From: Ectocarpus siliculosus
Lineage: Eukaryota; Sar; Phaeophyceae; Ectocarpales; Ectocarpaceae
Assembly: GCA_000310025.1 (NCBI GenBank)
Contig: FN648471.1
Coordinates: 101,067-165,066, forward strand
DNA length: 64,000 nucleotides
Reading direction: 5' to 3'
The position numbers were made by a program, and so were the translations under genes. Within the stretch, counting starts at the first letter, position 1. Every line of letters starts with the position of its first letter. Under the pieces are notes generated by a model. The model had not been told where the DNA came from, ran no database searches, and saw only the letters and a program-made list of their open reading frames with translations. Shown here one piece after another: positions 1-11,858 of this stretch.

Positions 1-129
1 CCCCCCCCCTTGTCCCCCCGCCCCCCCTGGACCCCCGCCGCCATCTCCCCCTACCAGGCTAGCCGACTGCGAGGCCGCTCCGTGGTCCACTACGTTGATG
101 AACTCGAGCTCGTCTTCGGGCTTGGACAT
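1..129 (-). CDS. N-terminal fragment of an unrecognised gene, runs off left edge
   Basis: On the minus strand an ATG at 129-127 opens a 43-codon frame that continues off the window. It begins MSKPEDELEFINVVDHGA and then turns Gly-rich (GGDGGGGPGGAGGQGGG). The acidic, non-repetitive first 25 residues look like a genuine protein start, unlike the purely compositional frames nearby. No family is recognised. It would be transcribed away from the RING/BRCT gene that starts 2 kb to the right, so the region between may hold a divergent promoter. It could instead be a chance frame in G-rich DNA. Confidence 0.4.
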   Translation of the reverse strand, partial: MSKPEDELEFINVVDHGAASQSASLVGGDGGGGPGGAGGQGGG

Positions 130-2174
130 GGTGTGTCTCCGGCCCCTGCGGGGTTGGGTTTGGAAGTGGGTTCGGGGAAACGTGGGGTTGATGCATACGC
201 GAGGTACCTAGCACATGCAAGTTGCTGTTGGTGGGGGGGGGGGGGTACTCATAGCCGTGCATGCCGTTGTCGTTACACACCCGTTGGCCTCACATCCCTA
301 CAAAGCCGGGACTGAGCAAGCCGGGTTCTCACAGGCGGGCCAGGCTCTCACGTCACTAAGCGAGGTGTGAGGAGGTAACATAGTTTTTGAGGAAGAACCG
401 CACAATTGCTTGAAACTTGGGAGCTGCCAGGGTGCGTCGAGAGGGGTTCCGTGTCCTTTGAGGCGAGCGACAAGGTGCACGTGTGCGGCGAGACTCGGGT
501 TGCACACCAGAGTGAACGGCGGTGCTTACATAGGTGCGGGCTCGAGGTTCGTGTTTTCGCCGCAAAACCGTTACAGGCCGCGGCGGAACGGCAAAAACAG
601 GCGTAGGTGCGGAGGGTTGTATTGGTTTTGTGTCTTGCGCGCTAGAGCGAGAGGGAAGGCTAAGCGCGCGCGGGGGAGGGGGAATCCCACAGGCCAGTCG
701 GTATTAACAACACCATGTCCTGTGTGCGCCCCACACGCGTAACTGCTGTTTCATTCAATCGTTTGTTTCATTCGGAACGGATTTTGATGAATGTAAGATA
801 CACCTCTCCCTGGACTAACAACAAGAGAACGCATGCCCTTCGGAAAAAATCCTGTACTATTCTGAGGTTCAGAGACACGATCCGTCGCTCGCCGCCTGTC
901 ACTCTTGGCCCTCGCTGCCTCTCGCTCCGGGAATATGTACAGCAGTAGAGTGGTCTCTCTGGGGCATTACGGAATTCGTCCTGGTTTTCCTTCCTAAGAA
1001 GACCGCGGAAAGCTTGTAGTCATACGCAGCTCAGGCAGTTCACCAAGTACCAGCTACTAAGCGGACAGACCTACCTTGCAGATATCTACCACAAATGAGG
1101 AATGAGGAAACGCAGCAGCATGAGTGGACTACCCGCCGAGACTGCAGTTTGGCACTACACCACTTCACCAACTAAGTCTAAATAGTACAAGACCCAAGCG
1201 GAGGGATTCACGACACAACTCCATATGGGCATCTCGGTGTGTGCTACATATCGTCTTGTAAACCGTTTCGTCTTTACCCCCCTGTCTCATTTGGTACGCA
1301 GAGGCAAGATGAGGACTAGCAGAGAAAGGTGGGCAATGCGTGTCGGGTACTTCCCTTTTTGCCTTTTGCCATCAACACCCGACGATGGTACGGCGGTGGG
1401 GATTGCGCGGCCAGGTGGAGCGTGACGGTACTGCTGTAACAAGCGGTTGTCAAACTTCCAAGGCTGATGGAACAAATGGATTGGTTTCGTCTCCTCCGTA
1501 CTTGGTGCACTACACAGAGCAGTTTGCAAAAGCCACCGAACGCAGCATATCACCAACATTCTGTACTCGCACGGGACTCCCGGCAGAAGAGGAAAGCACC
1601 GCGTGCGATACACGGAAGCTTTTCCCAGAGAGCCACCCTCAGCGTGAACAGGGTCTTGTTGGGTGGGAGAAAGAAGCAAGCCGGATATGTAAGCTGTCAA
1701 AGCCTATCACCAACTACCAAAGTAGCACGCGATGAGATCGTGAGACGCTATCTCAAAGCTCCTCACCCTTCCCTGATGCCCCTGTTGTCGTTCCTCTTCT
1801 CGTTGATCCGCCCCCCTGCCTGTGCCCCCTGCCTGGCGTTGCGCTGCTGGGCTCATCACTTGGGGGGCTCCGGTGTATCGTGTGATTTGGTTCTCAAAGG
1901 GGGGCGCTCGACTTCTGCCTCACAGGTTTTGAAAACGCGTGGGACCGAGACAGAGCAGGGACAGGGGAGAGAGCAGAGAGAGCTCGTGGTCAGTCACTAC
2001 TGGAGCAAACGAATACGGGCTTCAGACTGTGCGGGTGCGGAGCCGTGCACCCGTAGGCTGCCAGAGCTCGGCTTGGTTATCATCACATCAGCTGCGATAT
2101 CGTGTTGCTAATTTGATTTTCGATCAGAGCAAGGCAACCGGCCCGGTGCGGGCTGTCTGTTTTGGGCTGCTGGG
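130..2174. other. Intergenic stretch / likely 5' region of the RING-BRCT gene
   Basis: No coding region is supported here. All frames are short, and none has a recognisable domain or convincing splice partners. A poly-G run lies at 231-243. The segment separates the leftward fragment at 1-129 from the rightward start at 2175. It should contain the promoter and 5' untranslated sequence of the latter, but no clear TATA box or conserved element was identified. Confidence 0.4.
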
Positions 2175-2257
2175 ATGGTTTCCTTGGAGAAGGAGAGCGA
2201 CCGCCAAGCCATGGAGAACGTCAGGGAGTTCAGGAAAGGCTTGCTGTGCAGTATATG
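2175..2257 (+). other. Exon 1 of the RING-BRCT gene: start codon and first RING cysteine pair
   Basis: This short exon encodes MVSLEKESDRQAMENVREF and then LLCSI plus two bases of the next codon. It ends at a strong donor (TG|GTGAGT, 2258). The second cysteine of the CxxC pair exists only after splicing to 3768 (TG + C). A helix before the RING is also typical of BRCA1 and BARD1. Confidence 0.8.
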
Positions 2258-5200
2258 GTGAGTGGAGCAGTCAACGAGTATTCTGCCGTTGTTTGAATAA
2301 TTGGCACGGCAGTACACGGGTTATACGGGCAATTATGCACGTCCATTTTCAAATCTCTCGCTCTCACGATTGCACCAACCGCTCGGTACATGATCAACCA
2401 GAGACAGGAATGTTGCTCTAGGGCAGCAGTTGCTGCAACACGAAAAGCGAGTATTTCAGATGGATCCAACCTATGGGGGGAGGAGTCTGAAATTGGTGTT
2501 TATTGGAGTTGATGAGAAGTGAGCATTTATTATTATGTGCCAAAGAGGATGTCTGCGTGCGTATAGAAGAGGAGTCATGCGCACCGAGAGAAGGCAGCTG
2601 CTCGCAGGACATTCCGTTTGCGCCCGATCGCGTTGAAGCATCATCAGTGCTGGAGCACAGGGACTGCTAAACGTACGAGTGGACAACACTGCCAGCTACT
2701 ACCTGTTAAGACGTTCTGTTCCGGGGAGCTAGTGTTGTCGTATTATTGGCCAGAGAGTTACCTTCCAGACTTCGTGGAAAATAATAATAATAATGACACT
2801 TCGGAAAAATACAATAAAGAGGCTTTCTTATTTATATCTCCCCATCTACAGCCGACCTTTCCCTTAGTTGTCACGGCGACCATACTGGCGCACACCTTTC
2901 CTGTAAAACTTCGAGCAAATACGGCCGTTTCAAGATTATTGGAGCGTACTGTGAGAGCGGGCCTTCCCGGTGGCCAACTGCTGAACTGTAGATATCGTGT
3001 CGTCCATGGCCTTCCGACAACGTATGATTTGCTTTTGGCATCCTCTTCGTCGGGAGTACTCGAGCTTTAGTAACCGCCGGTCCCGCGGATGTGGTATCGG
3101 AGGCAACCTGCGGTGCCCTCTTACCCCGTGGCTTGCCGTGGCATCTACGGAGGCCAGCTTGTTGCTTCGAGTCAAAATGCAGATGATCTTGGTACCCAGC
3201 AGTAACGGGTCGTACTTGCCTGGGACATGGGTAACCATATACCTAGTGGCAGCGTGGCAGCAGGTTGCGGGCTCGAACCCCTCTCGCAAGCCAACAATTA
3301 CAAGCTGAGACTCTGTGGTGGAAAGCGATTTATTCGTGAGGATACATCGCACTTGTGACAGGGAAGGGACTGCTGAACCTTTACCGCGTTGAAAATTGAA
3401 GGCAAGCATCGAGGTGACGGTGGGGACGTCGTAGTAAGACTCTACATACAGGTTTGTAACGTTTCTTTTTGGTTCGTTGAGGTTGGCGGGGCTGTTCGAG
3501 TCAAGAACACGTCAGCTTTGTGAGCTGTTGAGCCGGAGAAACGTCACACCGCAGCTGCCAGCCAGCTGTGGGTTGGTCCTGCTGCCTGCTTTTTATGATC
3601 ATCTTGCATCTTACCCCTTGGTGACAGTGTGCTCTCATGAGCCCGCTCCGGGGGGATCACTTGCATACCATACAATGCTGAAAGATGAGACGAGAACACA
3701 TTACAAACACACTTGCTTGTCCCTGTCAACCCCCTCGCCGCCCCCTGCTGCCCTTCCTCTGCCGCAGCAACGAGTTTCTGAGCGACACTTACAACCTTCC
3801 CTGCGGACACAGCTTCTGCCGAGAGTGCATCGACGATGCCTTAGCCGAGAGGAACTCGTGCCCTGACTGCATGAACCCCGCGTGGCAAAAGGATACCCTC
3901 AAGATGGCTCTCACGGTGAGCACCATTCCTCAAGTCCGAGGCTTCTCGACACACCCCCCGAAACAGGACAATTGCTCGTCTGTTGTTGCTAGTGGCGAAG
4001 GAACGATAGGCTTGCCTCCGTCCTATATGTAAAATCGTAGGGATGCGTGTACTGTCGCAGGGATTCCGGCCCATGCAGAATTATGCGAGCCTACCCCCCC
4101 CCCCCGGCCTGATTCAAAGCATGCAAGAGTAGCAAATCTCCGCCAAGTGGAAAAAACGAAGATGGTTGCTCAACTACTGTTGTGGGTTTATTGCGCGCAG
4201 AAACGGTCTTCCGTCTCCAAGGGACCAACTGCAGCAGCAATAGTTTGTTTGGAAGCGAACGTTCATGACCGGGCCGTGGGTGAGCTGTAGCTCTAGCCGT
4301 TTCCACGGCCGCTCGAGAAGATCGCGCTTCTATCTTTTTCCCGTGATATCATTGTTCACCATCCCTGTTAACGAACAAAATTATCATTCCCAAATTTAAG
4401 AAATCCCCTCGACTTGGCCCCCGAAACCTGTGTAAGGCAGTACCAGACAGGCTACTAGAGACAATATCTTTCTAAGCAGCAGGTTGCCGTCTCATTCTCC
4501 CTGTGCCTTTTGATCCTGTTGATCTCAATCGTCTGAGCAGGACAGCACCGTGCAAGACTGGGTAGCCAATTGCGAGCGGCTCTACCAGGCGCACGTTGCT
4601 CGGCAGGCCGCACGGGACGGGGAGAGCAGCGACACCGACAGCGATTTGGCTCTCGTCGAGGCCTCCTCCGGAGACGATGAACGGGGGGGCACCGACATCG
4701 ACGAGGAGGAGGAGGGGGGAGGCAATGTGGCCCCCATTGCGGTCCCATCCGCGCCGCCCCCGCCGCCGCAGCAGCAACCGCCGGCGCGGCAGGCGGCGCC
4801 GGAGAACGAGGGGGTCGTAGGGGCAGCAGCAGCGGCAGCACCATCACTGCCATTGCCCGCCGCCGCGGAACCCCTCCCCTGCCGTTCGTTGAAAGGAGCG
4901 GAGAAGGAGAACAACGCGGCATCGGGATCGTGGGGAGCCGCCACTGCGACTTCCTCTGCTGATTTGTCGGTTGCAGCAGCAGCACCTACCGCCGGTGTCG
5001 TGGGGGTCGAACGAGCGGCCGCGTGGAGCTCTTCCCCCTCCTCCTCCTTCTCCGGCCAGAACAGAACACCTCGCGTCAGGTTTCAACCGTCGCCGCTGCG
5101 CGCCTGCGCTGCTCCTTCCGAAGCCGGCCAGAAAGGTTCGGGTCGTCAGGAGGAGGAAGCAAGCGTTCATCCCAGGCGAGAGAAGCTGCCGCCTGCGGCC

Positions 5201-8200
5201 GCCGTCACCAAGCCGCGTGATTCCTCGCCCTTGGTGTTGGAAGGCACCGTCAAAGCCGGCGACGTAGTGGACGCCAGGCTTCCCACGGAGGGGGAAAAGC
5301 TGCGGTCTACGCCGGCGGCGGCGCCGTTGAATCGGAGCGTTGCCAACACGGCCGCGGCTTCGCCACCGGGCACAGAATCTGAACGCCGGGAATCTACGCC
5401 GCCACGGGGCACCCTTGTCGTGACCGCGAAAGACCCAGGGCCGTCGCCGTCGGTCGTGCCTGAGAAACCAGCTGCTGTTGAACGTGAAGAGGGCGGGTCC
5501 AGTTTTGCTGTCGGCCTTCCGGATACGTGCGACATCTTCGATGCCGAATCGTCGCCGCCGCACTCTCCGATAGCGTCGACGACGACGACAACCACGATGC
5601 TCATCCTCACTCCGCCTACCCTGAAGCCCGGTGGCCCCGAGACTAAAGCGGCGGTGAGTTCGCCGAGCTTGAAGGCGAGAGGGCCAGGCGAAGGAGCTTC
5701 AGCGGCTTGTTCTGCTGGTGCTAGACCGGGCGTTCGCCTAGAAGGGGGCGACGAGCACGGTGAGGATGACGGCGCGAGTTTTGGCGGAGAAAAAGGGAGC
5801 GACCGCCACGGGAAGGATGCCCGCGCGATGCCACAGGAGAGCCGGGACGGTGAGCGGCAATCACCCCAACAAGCCCGAGGTATATTGGATGTGTCTTCGG
5901 GGGACCCACCCTGCCCGACGAGCAAGCCGCGGGTCGGTGGCACCTCAGCCGAAGGGGGGACCAGCACAGACGTGGGGGTGGGCGGGGGTGGAGGGGGACT
6001 CGGAGGTGAGCAACTCGGCGAGGAGATCGAGGGTACCCCTGGCGGAACCGGCAAAGGCTCAGGATTTGAGGGCAGCCACCGTCCTCTCCCGCCGCGTGGA
6101 GCTAGTGCAACAGACGTCGATCGCTCTTGTGCTGATGCAGGGGTGGAGTTGGGCGACTCAGGGAGCGAGGACGGAGTCTCGGACGCCGAAAGTGTTCCCC
6201 TGCTGGGCGCCAACGCCCGGTTAAAGGACGTGAACGGGCAGAAGCCGCAGCAGCAGCAGAAGCAGCAGCACGGTTCCGGGCGAACATGGCCGTCGGACGG
6301 GGTGCCTAGCCCGTCTTCACGGAGTCCTTTGGCTGGTAGCGGAGTTGATCGACCGGACGAGACGACGGTCCGGCATAGGAGCACAGCTGCCAACGACGAG
6401 GAAGGAGAGGAAACCTGCGACGAAGCCGACTCGCTCTCCAACTATGGAGGCTCTGGTGCGGCGCTTGGTGATTGCGGGAGAGGGGAGCAGCCGACCACAG
6501 GCGTAGAAGACGAGCGGGCAAACGAAGCGGTGAGCTTGGAGGCAACGGGGCCGTCAAAAGATGTTGATCCGTCCTCTTCCCCGTCACGAGTTCCGCTCGT
6601 CCTCACCAACGGGGGTGAGGTTCCGAAACGACCTGCAACTCACGGCGCAGCGTCGGGGGCGGCCGAGAAGACGTCTCCAGCGAAGGGTACGGGTGTCGTC
6701 GATTCTGTCCGACCAGGTTGTCAAGCACCGACGGCTTCTCCGCGCCACGATAAGCTCTTCCCGGATGGGCAACGCTCCGCCGCTGTGGCGTCAAAGGAAG
6801 CAGAATTGTCGAGTACGACGCGGGTGGATTCCCCGCAGCCGGTCTCGGGAAGCCTACAGCGGCAACCGCAAGCTTTCACGGCTCCGTCGGAAGCGTCGGT
6901 GCTGCACGACGAGCAGAGCGCCGCTAAGGGCGATGTTCTTGCGAGGCGGGAGGGGCGAAGCCTCGACGGCGGGGAGCTTTGCGTCGCGGAGACCCTCCCT
7001 CAGACGCCGGGACTCGGCGGAGATGTGCTAGACAAGCACGCGGTGGTAGCGTCGCCGGGGGATGACGGCGACACAACGGTGCCGGAAACTTCGGCGCAGG
7101 GGGGTCTCGCAACGGACGTTCTAGAGCCAAACCCGCCCAAGTCGTTGGCGGGAGGCGTTATCGCTGGCCCGGCAGGAGGCACCCCCGGGGTGGAGCAACC
7201 AGAGGGAGGAGGCGTGGGCGAGGCTTTTGAAGGGGGTAAGGAGGACCCAAACGTTGCTCGATTAGAGGTTCCGGACAGCTGTGTCGCCCATGCCGACGGC
7301 CAGGAAGAGCACCACGCGAGTGGCGGGGGCACAGCGTCTGACGGGCTCGATGGGCGGGGCCCCGTGCGAGCGGAGCAACTCGGCGACAAGAACACGCGGG
7401 GTTCTTCTGTCGCTGCCGCTGCTCTTGCTGCTCCGCAACCGGGCGTGAAAGGTGGAGGTAGAACGCCCTCGAGCCAGGCGGCACCTCTCCAGCAACGGCG
7501 ATCACCAGAGAACGCGACGACCCGTGTAGATTCTCCAGGACTCAAGACGGGGAGCTCAGCGGACGGGCGACTGCGGCACGATTCAGACGAAGTGCCGGAA
7601 ACCCTACCGTCACAGCGGGTCGGCGTGGATGCCGGGGATGGCAGAGGGAGCTCTGCGGCCGCTCCCGACGTCTGTTTGGCCACTCAGGAGCTATCGGAGC
7701 AGAGAGAATCAACTAGGTGTTCAGACGATCACGGGCCGGAGCTTGGGCGGAGAATCCCTGAAACTGCCGCTCAAACCAGCACCACCCAGGAAATCCAAAG
7801 CCTTACTACGCAGGAGGTGCCGGAGACGGCGCATGCGTGGGGTAGTGTCGGGGCTTGTGGCGGGAGTAGCTCTTCGCGAATCGACGGGGTGGGATCGGCG
7901 GCGAGCGGCAGTTACTCCCAATCAGAGGTCCTTGAAACCGAGCAGCTGCATGGAGGGGCGACCCAGGGCACTGCAGATTGTGCGGGAGGAGTCGGCGCCA
8001 GCGGCGTCGGCGACGGCGTGGAAGAGCAAGGTGCAGCGCGATTCAGGCGTGGGGCCATTGCGCAGTCGCAGCAGCCGCAGCAGCCGCCACCGCTGCAACA
8101 GCAGCAGAGCAAGAGTATGCCGCCATCATCGTCGACGTTGCCGGCGGAAGCCGTGGTCGGAGGGACAAGCAGGGACGAGGTGGGTGGGGTCAAGAGCTGT

Positions 8201-11200
8201 GCTGGACTTGGAGATGGCGAGAAGCCGGGTGAAGCGTGGGCGTCTCCCGGATCGCTCCGCGCCGACGAAGCGGCCGGTGTCCACGGAGGGGTTCGCGACG
8301 GGGGCAGCCCAAAGAGCTTGGTGCCGACAGAGAGGACGCCGGATGGTAGCGGGAACCGCAAGCGATCGGCCGATTACGCCACCCTATCCCCCAGCAGCAG
8401 GCTTTCCTGCGACCCGGGGAGTGCCGGGAAGCGAACAAGGTTGACGCCGCCGCCCTACTCTGCGGCAAACCCCTCCGCGAGGCCCGGGGCAGCCGCAAGC
8501 GATGTGGAAGCCTCCTGCAACGACGACAAGCCGCCGGATGGCGGTAGCCCGTGGCAAGATGCCGGGCGGGGCAGCCAGCAGGGCCGCCCGATCGCTCTTC
8601 GAGGGGGCAGCGGCCCTCCAGGGAGCGACGACGAGAGTGAGATGCCCGACACCGACCACGACCTAGCTGCCGTGCAGGACGCCTGGCACGCCGAGGGAGG
8701 TTACGAGTTTGGCGACGACGGCGGGTACCTGGAAGACCAGACGGAAGAAACGGAATCGGGTCGGCTTCCTTCTTCCCCGGCCGGCGATGACTCCCCCCCC
8801 CGGAAGCCCCGAAAGAACCAGGAGGTCGACAACCCGTATGCCCCACAGGCCCACCTTGATTTGAGTCACGGCGGCGACGATTTTCAACCGGCCGCCCGTG
8901 CCGACGGGATGATGTCTCCACCCGTCGGCGGCGTGGAAGAAAGCGGTAAGAAGCCTCGCAGCTCTCGTACCGCCGCCCGCCGTCCTTCGAAGAGCACCAT
9001 GGGCTTCGGCAGCCCAAGCTTTGGCGGTGCCGTCCGCATCTCGCCGAGCTTGAGCGGCTCGAGGTTTGCCGCCAGCCTGAACGACAGCAATCGCCGCCCC
9101 ATCAAGAACAGGATTTTGGCGGCCGGACGGGAGCATGGTCTTGGCGGAACGACACCAGCCAGCCTCTCGGTGCCGGACAAGAGCGGTACTTGGTCGTCGT
9201 TCAATGACCTGGGACCGGATACCGAGGTGTGTTTCTTGGTCGTGATTTCTTTTGAGACGGGGTCGCCTGGGTTGTAGGTACGTAGGCTAGGGGAGGGTCC
9301 GCCATCGGCCTCTGTGATGTAATGTCGATGGTGACGGTACAGATCATTCTTTCAGTACAGGTAGAACAGCAGGACCTGTTCCTGCATGGACGGGACGATG
9401 CTCCCTCCGCTCGTGATACCGACAGCTGGTTCGGCGATGGCCCCGCAAGTTCCAAGGCAGGTTTTCGAGATATACGCGGCGCTCCCCCCCGCCCCCAACG
9501 CCCGTTCCTGCTGTGCCCCCCGTCCACCGCGACCGTTACATTCGTTCGTGACTTGCCTGTCCTGCGTCCGGCTTACAGCCCCTGTCCTTCCTTGAAAAAT
9601 CAATTTTTCAGGAAGTGGAAAACCTGCAAGCCCGCGTTGCGGAAAAACGGGCTCAGGAGAAGGCGGCCGCAGGCTCGGCAGCTCCGGAGACCAACTCGTT
9701 TGACCCTAGCGACGCCGAGTACGAAGAAGGGGGAGAAAGCGACGACGACGGCAGCTGGACGGGACGGGGGGAGCAAAATCACGGTCATCGCCAAGGATGG
9801 GATACGCGGAGGGATTCCTCGTCGGAGAACAAGCGCAAGAGGACTGCTATGGCAGCAGCAGCGGCTGCAGCAACAACAACAGCAAGCGAGGGAAGGGGAA
9901 CCAAGGTGCCCCGGGAAGCTCGTCACGACAGAGGCGACGATGGCCGCCCCCGCCGCCGCCGCAGCCCTGTCCTTATCGTCCTGCTCGGTTGTAGTCCGCG
10001 GGAGCAGAAGCGCGCGAACGAGCTGTGCGCGAGGTTGGGACAGCGCCGCCCTGAGACAGAACTGGTTTCGGGCGCGACACAGCGTTGTGGTTGGCAGCCA
10101 GTATACGCGGCCAGCAAGCAGCAGCAGCGATGGTAGCAGCAGCGGCAAGGGAAGCGGCAGCGGTGCAGTGGTCGACGACGGGCGAGGTTTTGGGGGACGC
10201 CACGAGCTCGTGAAGCATGAGGTAGAGGGGTACAGAGAGGCAGTTCTGCTGGGGCTGTGGGTGCTCGATTTCTCTTGGGTGGGCGCGTGTCTGGAGGGGA
10301 GGGGGGGGGGGGCAGGCAACTCGAGGAGTGGCAGTGGCAGCAGCAGCAGCAGCAGCAGAAAAAGTGACAACAACGAGGGCGAGCGAGACTGTCGCGGCGG
10401 TGTGTCCTCGATGATGTCCCCGCCCCGGGACTTCGAGCTCGTCGGGTGTTCGGAGAACCACGAGGGCTGCAAGCCCCGGCGAGGGCGGTTGAACAGGGGC
10501 TTCAAGGTGCCTGGGGTTTTCCACGGATATGCCTTCTGCGTTATCGCGGGGAAGGGCGCGGGAGCATCGTCCTCCAGAGTCGACGGGTCGCGGTCGGGGT
10601 TGGAGCGGCTGCTGAGGCTTGGTGGGGGCGTCATCCTGGCACCTGTGCCCCCGCGGGCCGCTGAAGGGTTCTGCGACAACCCCTTCGGCTCGGAGGACAT
10701 TTCCGGCTCTGACGATGAGGCGGTGCACGTCGAAGCTGGCAGCGGCGACGGCGGAGACAACGAGGCGACGGCGAAGGAGAGGACGGTGGTCGTCTTGGCC
10801 ATGCCAGACTCTTCAGACGGGCGCGGGGTCAGCCTGAGCCTCGCCAAGGCCGCGACGGACAAGTGCAGAGAGCTCGGAGCCGCCGCCGCGGTCGACCGGG
10901 GGTGGGCCTTGCGGTCCCTGGACATCGGCTCTCGGGTGCCCTTCGACGGCCACGACCTAAGCGACGACGACATACGCAGGCCGAGCGGCCAGCGGGGCGG
11001 TGGCTCCTCCAAGCGCGCCGCGAGCCGGCTGAGCATTCCGCGGCCGCGGTGCGGCGATGCCCGGCCTAGGACGGAAGTTTTGCTCGATCTGGAAGACGAC
11101 GGGGGGCGTCGCTCGGCCATGGCGGAAGCCGTGCGGGCGGACCGGGAGAAGACGGCGAGGCTGCTGCGGATAGCGGAGGAGGTGTCGAAGGCACCGACCA

Positions 11201-11811
11201 AGCAGGTGCCGGCGTCGGATCCCCCTCCCGCGCCTGGGGCAGACGGTTTCGAGTTTACCCGCAACGGCAGCAAGAAGGTCTGGTGTGCGTGTTGTTTGCT
11301 GGTTTTTGCTTTTTTTTGTTGGCGCGTTATTGTGCCTTTTCGGGGAAGGAGTTTTACGAGGTCACTGCAGCAAGGCGTACGGGCGCATGATCAGTTCAGC
11401 AGAACAGTAGTAGGAGAACAGAGGAAGGCAATCAAAACGAAGCATAAACCACCGGGCAAGGTGTTTGTTGTCCGAAAGGAAGAATTTACTCGATTCCGTC
11501 TGAATACGAAGCGTGGCCTGCACCTACTGGTCCGACATTTTTTGCTTGTGAAAAACGCTGTGCTCCCCGACAAGGCCGAATGTTAGCATAGCGTCGAAGA
11601 TGTGTTGGTGCTACCTTGCTCGTCGTTGCGGGGCCTCAGTGTTCGTCTTTTCCCTGTTGGATTGCCGCCGTGTCTTTTCGGCAATTCACCTTCGGTCTCG
11701 CTCTTTCGCTCTCTCGCTCTCCCTCTGTCTCCATCTCTATCTCCCCCCCCCCCTCTCTCTTCCTTCTGTCTGTCTGTCTGTCTGCCTGCCTGTCTGTCTC
11801 TCGTGCCGTTT

Positions 11812-11858
<47 letters not shown>

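Noticed and set aside
2764-3070. Possible CRISPR or tandem arrays
   Set aside because: Only an AAT microsatellite is present here, and nowhere in the window are there regularly spaced identical repeats with unique spacers.
5167-6441. 424-residue minus-strand open frame
   Set aside because: Antisense to exon 3 of the BRCA1-like gene, low complexity, no recognisable motif.
9600-11273. 557-residue minus-strand open frame
   Set aside because: It lies antisense to the BRCT exon and is Ser/Leu/Pro-rich with no domain; open only because of GC-rich codon composition opposite a real exon.
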